From assembly GCA_030691225.1 (NCBI GenBank), contig JAUYES010000036.1:1-5108 (forward strand): a DNA stretch of 5,108 nt, read 5' to 3'. Below the pieces are notes generated by a model. The model made no database searches. It worked only from the letters and a program-made list of their open reading frames with translations, and was not told where the DNA came from. This stretch comes from Holophaga sp. (lineage in GTDB: Bacteria; Acidobacteriota; Holophagae; Holophagales; Holophagaceae). Below, one piece after another: positions 1 through 5,108 of this stretch. The position numbers were made by a program, and so were the translations under genes. Every line of letters begins with the position of its first letter. Position 1 is the first letter of the stretch.

Positions 1-2
1 CT

Positions 3-74
3 CAAGCCAAACCAACTCCGAGTTGGCTTTCTGAGTTCGATAAGGACGCAACTTCAGGCGGAGGGCTAGGGTGA
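3..74 (+). CDS. Possible 3' end of an upstream gene (partial)
   Basis: The third frame is open from the left edge to a TGA at 72-74 and would end a protein in SGGGLG. Its stop overlaps the next gene's start as GTGA (71-74), a common arrangement in translationally coupled operons. The first frame is also open, up to a TAG at 67-69, one base before the same GTG, so the frame of any upstream gene is not certain. The tail is short and hydrophilic and no family can be recognised. A bulged hairpin at 4-29 (AAGCC/GGCTT with AACT/AGTT inside) lies in the same bases, so this stretch could instead be non-coding leader. Low confidence. Confidence 0.3.
   Translation, partial: QAKPTPSWLSEFDKDATSGGGLG
60..65 (+). 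promoter_or_regulatory. Ribosome binding site for the GTG start at 71
   Basis: GGAGGG lies 5 bases before the GTG at 71. It is a strong Shine-Dalgarno match and is the main reason to accept a GTG start here. The predicted membrane anchor begins only a few residues after this start, which also fits. Confidence 0.7.
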
Positions 75-1501
75 CTTGGCGACGTTGGGCAGCGCTAGCG
101 GCTATCTGCGGTGTAATTATTTGGGGAATGACGCTCATCCCCAAATACCGCACCCCCCTTCCGCTCTTGCTCGTGCGCCCCGCACCAGAGTCAAAGTGGG
201 TTGGCATCGACGCCAAGCAGCGGATCGGCATCATGCTGTTGGTGCAAGATGCTTTAGAGATCAGTGCGGATCGAACGGTGCTGACCGAGGCACCCCAGGG
301 GCAAAAGGGGACTGCGAAATACGAAGTGCTCGAAGTGTCTGCTCATCGAAATGGGGATGACCTGACTCTTCTGATCGACCGCACCACGGTTGATGGCAAG
401 CGGAGTCAGCTGCAATCCTCTGGCCAGCCGTTGGAGTCACTTCGTGCACTAACCCGAGCACTGGGTTCCGAAGCCAAGGCTCTGGCGGCGTTGCTGCCCG
501 TCAAACCCACGGCCTTTTGGGAATTGAGTCGCCTTTTGGCGCTGACATCGCCGATGGTTTTTTCCGAAGAAATCAAGCGAGCTCAGATCTTGGTGGATCA
601 GGAGGCTGAAAGTGCGGGAGCCCATTACGCTCTTGGGAATCTTTTGTACCGCCAACTATTAATCGATGCAGCCAACAATGAAGATTCACGCAGTCATTGC
701 GAAAAATATCTCCTAAAAGCATTGGAGTTGGTGCCCGGCTATCCGCGGGCTGCTTGCAAGATGGTGCGGATGAAAACGGATGTGGGAACCCCCAAAGAGG
801 CCTTGGAAATGGCTTTCGAATTCCGCCGCAGCCATCCGCGAAATTTCGAAATCTATGGTGCTTTGGCATATGCCGCACGGAATTGCGGGTTACTGGATGG
901 GGCCCTGGAATCCTTGCGGAGCCGAGAAGCCTTTTGTGGCGGCCTTGTAACCGACCCTGGACTTACCGAGAACACATACCTCTATTCCGGGGATCTCGAT
1001 AGGTTTCAACGGACCCTGATTCCAATCAAAGACGCCCCTTTGAGCTTGATTCGGGAATTCTATCGGGGCTATCTATGCCTGCTTCGCGGTGATCAGAGCC
1101 GTGCTGCCACATTCTTCGCTCAGCCTGACCGGGGGACGGATCGGAAACAATTCGAGTCCCTTTCAAGGGTGTACAGTCTGGCCTTGAAGGGGCAGCCAGA
1201 AGCTGCCTTGGCGGAGTTGCGGCAGCTTCGAACCGAACGGTCGATCCTCCGAGTTCCTGATGGCGAATTCACCTTCAAACTGGCCGAGGCCTTTGCCTTT
1301 CTTGGCCAACGTGACGAGGCCATCGATGCGGCCTACCGAGCCTACGGTCAGGGATTTGGATGCACCCGGTGGTACCGTGAAAGCCCAATGCTGATTAACC
1401 TTCGGGGCCTTCCTCGATGGAATGCTTTGATTCAGCATCTTCAAGAACGCCAAACGTTGATGGAGCTGGCTTTTCCAGCCCATCGGTTTGGGATGGAATA
1501 A
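71..1501 (+). CDS. Membrane-anchored TPR protein with diverged TolB-like N-terminal domain
   Basis: The protein has 476 residues. Residues 1-6 are basic (MTWRRW) and residues 7-24 are hydrophobic, giving a single N-terminal membrane anchor or uncleaved signal; the rest is probably periplasmic. Residues about 28-141 read as a worn TolB-like/FlgO-type domain: a beta strand (PLPLLLVRP), a helix (IGIMLLVQDALE), then YEVLEVSAHRNGDDLTLLID, which lines up by eye with the matching strands of the TolB-like protein at the right end of the window. The usual LPF...EGLAEEI signature is lost. Residues about 183-430 contain helical pairs typical of tetratricopeptide repeats (near 183-222, 238-285, 361-390 and 399-430). 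The ending (GFGCTRWYRESPMLINLRG then PRWNALIQ) is typical of the last repeat in TolB/TPR proteins. Such proteins scaffold protein-protein contacts; the partner is unknown. It is probably cotranscribed with the Fur-family gene 22 bases downstream. TPR identity is fairly sure; the TolB-like reading is inference. Confidence 0.82.
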   Translation: MTWRRWAALAAICGVIIWGMTLIPKYRTPLPLLLVRPAPESKWVGIDAKQRIGIMLLVQDALEISADRTVLTEAPQGQKGTAKYEVLEVSAHRNGDDLTLLIDRTTVDGKRSQLQSSGQPLESLRALTRALGSEAKALAALLPVKPTAFWELSRLLALTSPMVFSEEIKRAQILVDQEAESAGAHYALGNLLYRQLLIDAANNEDSRSHCEKYLLKALELVPGYPRAACKMVRMKTDVGTPKEALEMAFEFRRSHPRNFEIYGALAYAARNCGLLDGALESLRSREAFCGGLVTDPGLTENTYLYSGDLDRFQRTLIPIKDAPLSLIREFYRGYLCLLRGDQSRAATFFAQPDRGTDRKQFESLSRVYSLALKGQPEAALAELRQLRTERSILRVPDGEFTFKLAEAFAFLGQRDEAIDAAYRAYGQGFGCTRWYRESPMLINLRGLPRWNALIQHLQERQTLMELAFPAHRFGME

Positions 1502-1523
1502 ACAGCGAGCCACGATTGTGCCA

Positions 1524-1943
1524 ATGAAAAAAACTTCAGAGACTGCCCTTTCCCTTCGAGCTGCCGGAATGAAGGCCACGCCTCAGCGGCGGGCCATTCT
1601 GCAAATATTGGAAAGTAGCGACCGACCATTATCTGTCGAAGAAATTCGACAGCAATGCGGAGATGAATCCGGCGTACCGACCATCTATCGAAACCTGCAA
1701 TGTTTCGTCGATCAAGGGTGGGCCGAAGCCTTGGTAGGGGTCGATCAAGTCATGCGTTTTGTGCGGTGCCACTCGACTGGCCACCACCACCACCTTCAAT
1801 GTGAAGGCTGTGGCCGCACCGTAGAAGTCCAAACCTGCGCGGTGGAAGCGAGCCTCGCCACGCTTGGGCAACCGGCCGGCTTTCGTGTGACCCGCCACCA
1901 ACTGGCGCTCTTTGGTTTGTGTCCGGAATGTCAGAATCAATAA
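1524..1943 (+). CDS. Fur-family metal-dependent repressor, Zur-like
   Basis: The protein has 139 residues, normal length for the Fur family. The N-terminal winged helix includes the family hallmarks AAGMKATPQRRAIL (residues 13-26) and the recognition helix VPTIYRNLQCF (51-61). The C-terminal half has a structural zinc site made of C93-x2-C96 and C133-x2-C136. A second metal site is suggested by C82, H87 and H89, with E68 and H125 nearby. The CHSTGHHHHL stretch followed by CGRTVEV, with a Cys five residues before the His cluster, matches what I recall of actinobacterial Zur proteins better than Fur or PerR, so zinc-responsive repression is the best guess. When metal-loaded it should act as a cytosolic dimer bound to DNA. 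The start is chosen at ATG 1524 (MKKTSE). GTG 1518 and TTG 1488, the latter overlapping the upstream gene, are in-frame alternatives, and no strong Shine-Dalgarno decides; GCGAG at 1505-1509 would suit GTG 1518. No zinc transporter gene is in view to confirm the metal. Confidence 0.92.
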   Translation: MKKTSETALSLRAAGMKATPQRRAILQILESSDRPLSVEEIRQQCGDESGVPTIYRNLQCFVDQGWAEALVGVDQVMRFVRCHSTGHHHHLQCEGCGRTVEVQTCAVEASLATLGQPAGFRVTRHQLALFGLCPECQNQ

Positions 1944-1978
1944 ACCAAAGGGCTCCATTGGAGCCCTTTGGTTTATTG
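1938..1978. terminator. Bidirectional terminator hairpin between convergent genes
   Basis: A perfect inverted repeat has 19-bp arms (1938-1956 and 1960-1978) and a 3-base loop (ATT). The stem has a GC-rich core, AAAGGGCTCC against GGAGCCCTTT, and outer AT-rich ends (AATAAACC/GGTTTATT). These ends supply short T-rich tails on either strand (TTTATT rightward, TTTATT leftward), so it can serve both the Fur-family gene ending at 1943 and the M56 gene ending at 1990 from the other side. The TAA stop of the Fur-family gene (1941-1943) lies within the left arm. There is no long uninterrupted U tract, so efficiency cannot be judged. Confidence 0.85.
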
Positions 1979-1989
1979 CCTGCCGATAG

Positions 1990-3957
1990 TCACTTCGTTG
2001 GGGCAGCCTGGGTGGACTTGTCGGCTTCCTGCTGGAGTTTGTCGACGCGTTCCTGCATCTTCTGGATGGCTTTCTTTAGGGCTTCAATTTCGGTTTTGGG
2101 ATTTCCATCCCGGCCCCGGAAAACCACTACTCCTTCACTGGATCCATTGATATCGTGCTTTTTGACGATCGCATGCTTGCCATCACCATCGGTTTCCACA
2201 TCCAGAGTAATTGTGTCTGGACCGCCCTCCTGCATGTAGACGGTTAAGGGCTGCCCGTCCTTTCCAGACTGTTTCACGACGATGCGCTTCTTGATTTCCT
2301 TTTTAATCTTCTCGCCCAGTTGGTGGTCGTGTTTAGCAGCCTTGGCATCGGTCATGATCATTCGGATGTTTTCATTTCTGAGCGCATCGGAGGCGGCGAG
2401 TTTTCGCGCCTGTGTGGCGACTTCTTTCGCCTGCTTGGAGAGATCGGCTCGCAGTCGCGCCAAGTCCGCCTCGGAACTGCCTTTGGCCATGTGTTGCTCG
2501 GCGATTTTTTTGGCCATCTCTTCAAGGCGATTCGCTTGCGCCTCCAACTCTTTCTCGTGCTTGGTATTCCCAGCTTCTCCGGTCCAGGTCAGGCGCATCT
2601 CTTTGGAGGGAGAATCGGTGATGTTGATTCGAAGCTTCTTTGTAGCCTCTAGATTCTTCTTAAGCCAAGCTTCAGCCTGGGCATCGGGTGCCACTTCCTT
2701 GCCTTCCACCTTCCAGGTGCGCTTCTCGCCGCCAGGGCCTCGTTCGGCTATGAAACTTCGGTTTTGTTCTCCATCCTTGCCTTCGACTTCGATGCGAGCG
2801 CCATCTTCAAGCAGCAGGGAGGGTGTGGTTTCGGGCTGGATTTTAACCTTCCCGGTCATTTGAATACTGACTCGGCGGGGAGTCTTTTCGTCTTTGCTCA
2901 CCATGACAAAGGCGACTTTCTTTTCTTTGTGAGTATCCTTTTTGACTTCAGTGGCCTTGGGCGTTTCCTGTTGCCTCAATCCAAACGTACTAGCGGCACC
3001 CAGAACCGAAACCGCAAGGGCCGCAATAAGGCCGACGCGGGCGGCGGGGGAAGGTGGGAGCTTGGGGGCAAGGATGCGACGGATGCGATTCATGAGAGTT
3101 CCTCCGGTAGCCGCGAGGGCCAGATTGGAATTTAGTTCGGGGCGGAGTTCTTCCAGGGCGGTCAAGGCCCGGGCATAGAGCAGGGGATCTCCGCAAAGAG
3201 ACACGGCGATGTCGTCGCAGCAGTTCTCGCGCTCGGCGCGGATCTGTGCGGAAAGCCACCAGGCCGCAGGATGGAAGAAGAGCAGGACTTCCATGGCGGA
3301 TTGCAGCAGGTTCACAAGGTAATCGTGACGGCGCACGTGGGCTAGCTCGTGGGCAAGGATCGTCTCTAAGGCGCGTGGATCCATGGCAGTAAAAAGGGCT
3401 GCTGGGACCAAAATCAAGGGGCGAAGCCACCCTAGGACAATGGGAACTTCCACGGCCAGGGATTTCATTAAGCGGACCGGGCGTTTGACTCCTAGGTCCC
3501 GAGCGAGCCATTGCAGGCGGCTTTGCCACTGCACATCCACGGTTTCGGCACCGAACCACCGGAACCGCTGGATCCAAAACCAACCGCCGGCCAACCGCAG
3601 ACTCATGGCAGAAACACCGAACACCCACGCCGCAATCAGCCAAGGCATGAAGGAATGCAGGCCTTGAATTGTGGATGGGGCTTTCGATCGTAGAAGCGTC
3701 ACCGCCAACTCGCCACCCTCCGTTCCTCCGGAGAAACCAAGGCCCGGTGGCGTCCAGAGCAGGAAAAAAGTTGCAGTTGGTAGCACCAGCATTGAAACCA
3801 ACGCAGTACATCCAGCCAGGTAGCGGGCTTTTGGGCCGCGTGTTTGCAGGCCTCGAAGAACGATCCAGGCGATTCCACCAAGAATGGAGCACTGCCACAA
3901 GGAGTGGATTAGGGCCCACCCCAGTGCCGAGCCGAAAGCTGAATCAACAATCTGCAT
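1990..3957 (-). CDS. M56 family (BlaR1/MecR1-like) membrane metallopeptidase with coiled-coil C-terminal region
   Basis: The protein has 655 residues from ATG 3957; an in-frame TTG at 3960 would add one. Hydrophobic segments lie near residues 11-36, 48-69, 104-127 and 214-237, with a last one at 306-326. The zinc peptidase motif HELAH (203-207) is followed by VRRHDY, and ERENCCDDIA (242-251) supplies the likely third zinc ligand (E244) and the conserved Asp (D248). All catalytic residues are therefore present. In the BlaR1 family this domain, facing the cytosol, becomes active on signal and triggers loss of the partner repressor. The C-terminal half (about 328-655) lies after the last membrane span, presumably outside the inner membrane. 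It has no penicillin-binding domain and is instead rich in Lys, Glu and Asp. It holds a predicted coiled coil near 465-522, a second helix near 622-648, and a duplicated GKDG motif. It is coupled to the upstream repressor by TGATG, with GGGGGTG at 3965-3971 as ribosome site. The family is firm; the signal is unknown. Confidence 0.93.
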   Translation of the reverse strand: MQIVDSAFGSALGWALIHSLWQCSILGGIAWIVLRGLQTRGPKARYLAGCTALVSMLVLPTATFFLLWTPPGLGFSGGTEGGELAVTLLRSKAPSTIQGLHSFMPWLIAAWVFGVSAMSLRLAGGWFWIQRFRWFGAETVDVQWQSRLQWLARDLGVKRPVRLMKSLAVEVPIVLGWLRPLILVPAALFTAMDPRALETILAHELAHVRRHDYLVNLLQSAMEVLLFFHPAAWWLSAQIRAERENCCDDIAVSLCGDPLLYARALTALEELRPELNSNLALAATGGTLMNRIRRILAPKLPPSPAARVGLIAALAVSVLGAASTFGLRQQETPKATEVKKDTHKEKKVAFVMVSKDEKTPRRVSIQMTGKVKIQPETTPSLLLEDGARIEVEGKDGEQNRSFIAERGPGGEKRTWKVEGKEVAPDAQAEAWLKKNLEATKKLRINITDSPSKEMRLTWTGEAGNTKHEKELEAQANRLEEMAKKIAEQHMAKGSSEADLARLRADLSKQAKEVATQARKLAASDALRNENIRMIMTDAKAAKHDHQLGEKIKKEIKKRIVVKQSGKDGQPLTVYMQEGGPDTITLDVETDGDGKHAIVKKHDINGSSEGVVVFRGRDGNPKTEIEALKKAIQKMQERVDKLQQEADKSTQAAPTK

Positions 3958-4331
3958 CAACTTTCACCCCCTTCGTCCAGGAGCTTACGGATTTCATCCA
4001 ATTCCTGCTTAGAGGCCCGCTTGGCCTGCAAGGCTTGGATCACCAGTTTTGCCGCTGATCCCCCGAAGGCCCGCTCCATGAGATCTCCCAAGAGAGATCG
4101 CTGGGTTTGGGTTTCGGAAAGCGTGGCGGCGAAAACGTGGCTTCGCTCGGATTCATTCCGAAGCACCAGCCCCTTTTCTGTCATGACCTGAAGGCTCTTG
4201 AGAACCGTGGTGTACCCCAGATCTCGGGTTCCCGAAAGCACATCGTGGATCTGTCTCACCGTGCTGGGGCCGCGGTCCCACAGTACATTCAAGACAGCCA
4301 GTTCGGCATCGGTGGGCCGGGGTAGGTTCAT
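3957..4331 (-). CDS. BlaI/MecI/CopY family transcriptional repressor
   Basis: The protein has 124 residues, the usual length. The N-terminal winged helix begins PTDAELAVLNVLWDRGPSTV (residues 6-25). A typical recognition helix follows, GYTTVLKSLQVMTEKGL (39-55), then the wing (VLRNESERSHVFAATLS). The C-terminal helices (about 73-121) form the dimer domain in this family. It should bind palindromic operators as a dimer and repress itself and the M56 gene until the peptidase responds to a signal. The start ATG 4331 has GGAGA four bases upstream, and its stop TGA shares a base with the ATG of the M56 gene. By eye, the site where staphylococcal BlaI is cleaved (Asn-Phe near residue 101) corresponds to Gln99-Ala100 here, so the inactivation step may differ. 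The target genes beyond this operon are not known; the divergent TolB/TPR gene is a candidate. Confidence 0.94.
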   Translation of the reverse strand: MNLPRPTDAELAVLNVLWDRGPSTVRQIHDVLSGTRDLGYTTVLKSLQVMTEKGLVLRNESERSHVFAATLSETQTQRSLLGDLMERAFGGSAAKLVIQALQAKRASKQELDEIRKLLDEGGES

Positions 4332-4335
4332 GGGG

Positions 4336-4340
4336 TCTCC
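4336..4340 (-). promoter_or_regulatory. Ribosome binding site of the BlaI-family gene
   Basis: On the minus strand GGAGA stands 4 bases before ATG 4331. The spacing is slightly short but the match is good. With the predicted promoter it gives a leader of only about 20 bases. Confidence 0.6.
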
Positions 4341-4347
4341 AGATTGC

Positions 4348-4377
4348 TACGACGACAAGCGTACGGCGATCGCCGTA
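4348..4377. promoter_or_regulatory. Tandem palindromic operator, probable BlaI-family binding site
   Basis: Two copies of TACG-N8-CGTA lie side by side at 4348-4363 and 4362-4377, with centres 14 bp apart and sharing two bases. The second is a perfect 16-bp palindrome, TACGGCGATCGCCGTA. In the first, only the outer TACG/CGTA arms are symmetric. The pair covers the spacer, the -10 box and the likely start of the BlaI/M56 promoter. BlaI-family repressors are known to bind dyads with TAC/GTA-type arms in their own promoter, so autoregulation is the natural reading, though binding is inferred. Confidence 0.65.
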
Positions 4378-4385
4378 GATGTCAA
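4358..4385 (-). promoter_or_regulatory. Promoter of the BlaI/M56 operon
   Basis: On the minus strand a perfect -35 box TTGACA (4385-4380) is followed after 16 bases by TACGCT (4363-4358), a weak -10 box keeping only the key T, A and final T. Transcription would start near 4351, about 20 bases before the ATG. The palindrome at 4362-4377 fills the spacer between the boxes, the classic position for a repressor site. The -35 is clear; the exact -10 is less sure. Confidence 0.55.
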
Positions 4386-4413
4386 TACTTTCTTAGACGC
4401 AAAGGTTTTTCAC

Positions 4414-4419
4414 TATAGT
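4414..4419 (+). promoter_or_regulatory. Candidate -10 box for the TolB/TPR gene
   Basis: TATAGT is one mismatch from the consensus -10 and sits inside a 10-bp perfect palindrome, CACTATAGTG (4411-4420). No good -35 is found at 16-18 bases; TTAGAC at 4393-4398 is weak and only 15 bases away. Transcription would begin near 4426 and give a leader of about 67 bases. This is a candidate only; an activator or another sigma factor could be needed. Confidence 0.3.
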
Positions 4420-4481
4420 GTTCGGTGTCTTGCTGGAACTTTTTCGTGCCCCAACGCGTTGCGAGCTTATCCTCATCCGAA

Positions 4482-4486
4482 GAGGT
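4482..4486 (+). promoter_or_regulatory. Ribosome binding site of the TolB/TPR gene
   Basis: GAGGT lies 6 bases before ATG 4493 and selects this start over in-frame GTG 4418 and TTG 4430, which lack a comparable site. Confidence 0.6.
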
Positions 4487-4492
4487 CGAACG

Positions 4493-5108
4493 ATGTGCGA
4501 AGAATCGCTTACGCCGATGCAGGAATCGGAGAAGTTGCTAGAAGCGACTCACCCCACGGGTCAAGAACCGCCAATCAGCATCGGCATTTTGCCCTTTATG
4601 GATTTAAGCCAGGATGCGGCCGAAGGCCACCTGTGCGAAGGCCTTGCAGAAGAAATTCTTCAAGGTTTGAACAAGGTAGAGGGCATTCGGGTGCTTTCCC
4701 GGACCTCCACCTTTCTCTATAAAGATGCCGATTTGCCTGCCGAAGAAATCGGGAAACGGCTCGGAGTTCACTACCTCCTGACGGGCAGTCTGCAAAAGGA
4801 AAATGCCCGATTAATGCTGAATCTGGAGTTGATAGCGGTGAATTCTGGACAGCCGCTTTGGACAACGCATAGCACTCGCGAAGGGGCGGATATCTTTTCG
4901 CTTATCGCCGAATTGGTTGGTGGTGTTGCTTTGGCCTTGAACTTGATAGCACCGGGGCCAAAGCATTCCCCGGTCAATTTGGAGGCCTACGATTTCTACT
5001 TGAAGGGTCGCCAGTATTATTTCCGTTTCAATCGCCACGGAATGGCATTCGCGCGCGAGGAATACCAGCAAGCGTTGGCCATTGATCCCGAATTTGCTTC
5101 TGCCTGGG
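4493..5108 (+). CDS. TolB-like (FlgO-type) domain protein with TPR repeats, 3' truncated by window edge
   Basis: An open frame runs from ATG 4493 to the right edge (205 codons and still open). After a hydrophilic leader of about 27 residues, residues 28-152 form the TolB-like domain often found in TPR proteins and adenylate-cyclase-like regulators. It has strand ISIGILPFMDLS (28-39), then CEGLAEEILQGLNKVEGIRV (48-67), SRTSTF (69-74), LGVHYLLTGSLQ (90-101) and SGQPLWTTHS (118-127). The linker NLEAYDFYLKGRQYYFRFN (162-180) and EEYQQALAIDPEFASAW (189-205) begin the first tetratricopeptide repeat, so several more repeats should follow. In many relatives a kinase, cyclase or winged-helix domain and a membrane span precede this domain. 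Here there is neither, and no signal peptide, so a stand-alone cytosolic protein is likely. It is transcribed divergently from the BlaI-family repressor with a 161-bp shared region. Function is unknown beyond a scaffolding or sensing role. Confidence 0.88.
   Translation, partial: MCEESLTPMQESEKLLEATHPTGQEPPISIGILPFMDLSQDAAEGHLCEGLAEEILQGLNKVEGIRVLSRTSTFLYKDADLPAEEIGKRLGVHYLLTGSLQKENARLMLNLELIAVNSGQPLWTTHSTREGADIFSLIAELVGGVALALNLIAPGPKHSPVNLEAYDFYLKGRQYYFRFNRHGMAFAREEYQQALAIDPEFASAW

Larger units (their letters stand above)
4332..4492. other. Divergent regulatory intergenic region
   Basis: This 161-bp gap is the only sizeable non-coding stretch. It contains, left to right, the repressor's ribosome site, the tandem TACG-N8-CGTA operator, the leftward TTGACA, the CACTATAGTG palindrome with a possible rightward -10, and the GAGGT ribosome site. 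No riboswitch or attenuator structure was recognised. Confidence 0.7.

Noticed and set aside
4..29. Hairpin AAGCC/GGCTT with inner AACT/AGTT as a terminator or leader structure
   Set aside because: The stem is bulged, only about 9 bp, is not followed by a T tract, and may lie within the end of an upstream coding region.
1163..1579. A 138-codon minus-strand frame opposite the TPR and Fur-family genes
   Set aside because: It overlaps two well-supported genes antisense and its translation shows no domain or ribosome site.
2508..2513. Penicillin-binding SxxK-type motif (for example SPSK near residue 449) in the M56 tail
   Set aside because: An isolated match in a charged region, without the SxN or KTG partners or any transpeptidase-like context.
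2282..2863. A 193-codon plus-strand open frame opposite the M56 tail
   Set aside because: Its Ser/Phe/Ala-rich composition is the antisense of the Lys/Glu-rich tail, with no ribosome site or motif.
2990..3919. A 309-codon minus-strand open frame inside the M56 gene
   Set aside because: It is a frame-shifted shadow of the M56 gene: rich in Pro, Arg and Cys, without recognisable motifs, while the overlapping frame encodes the HELAH peptidase.
4471..4485. CCTC/GAGG pairing that could hide the TolB/TPR ribosome site
   Set aside because: Only four base pairs with a seven-base loop; too weak to claim regulation.
4198..4722. A 174-codon plus-strand frame crossing the repressor and the intergenic region
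   Set aside because: It runs antisense to the repressor start and through the operator and promoter, then out of frame with the well-supported TolB/TPR gene.

Overview
This window carries five protein genes: four are complete and one runs off the right edge. A scrap of a possible sixth lies at the left edge. The GC content is moderate (a little over half by eye), coding is dense, Shine-Dalgarno sites are recognisable, and several starts or stops overlap. The mix is a BlaI-type repressor paired with an M56 membrane peptidase, stand-alone TolB-like/TPR proteins, and a Zur-like Fur regulator. This suggests a Gram-negative, soil- or water-type bacterium such as an acidobacterium or a member of the planctomycete/verrucomicrobial group. 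That placement is inference from gene content only; no rRNA or tRNA gene is present to settle it.

Left part, + strand (1-1943): a membrane-anchored TPR protein of 476 residues (71-1501) is followed after 22 bases by a Fur-family metal regulator of 139 residues (1524-1943). Its metal-site spacing resembles Zur more than Fur or PerR. The two are probably one transcript, possibly with an upstream gene whose end overlaps the GTG start at 71. A perfect 19-bp hairpin (1938-1978), whose left arm includes the regulator's stop codon, closes this unit and also the one converging on it.

Middle, - strand (4385 back to 1990): a BlaI/MecI/CopY-family winged-helix repressor (4331-3957) and an M56/BlaR1-like membrane metallopeptidase (3957-1990) are coupled by a TGATG stop/start overlap. 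They form a signal-transduction pair of the BlaR1-BlaI kind. However, the peptidase has no penicillin-binding sensor domain. Its C-terminal half is a charged, coiled-coil-containing region with an internal duplication, so the signal sensed is unlikely to be a beta-lactam. The promoter has a perfect TTGACA -35 box, and two abutting copies of TACG-N8-CGTA cover the spacer, the -10 box and the likely start site. This is a convincing autoregulatory operator.

Right part, + strand (4493 to the edge): transcribed divergently from the repressor is a TolB-like (FlgO-type) protein that continues into TPR repeats. The first gene of the window appears to be a diverged, membrane-anchored relative of the same architecture, so the two regulators are flanked by related TolB/TPR proteins. 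No mobile element, CRISPR array or RNA gene was seen. The most distinctive features are the BlaI/M56 pair with its unusual sensor and its tandem operator; I see no clear sign of an entirely new kind of system.
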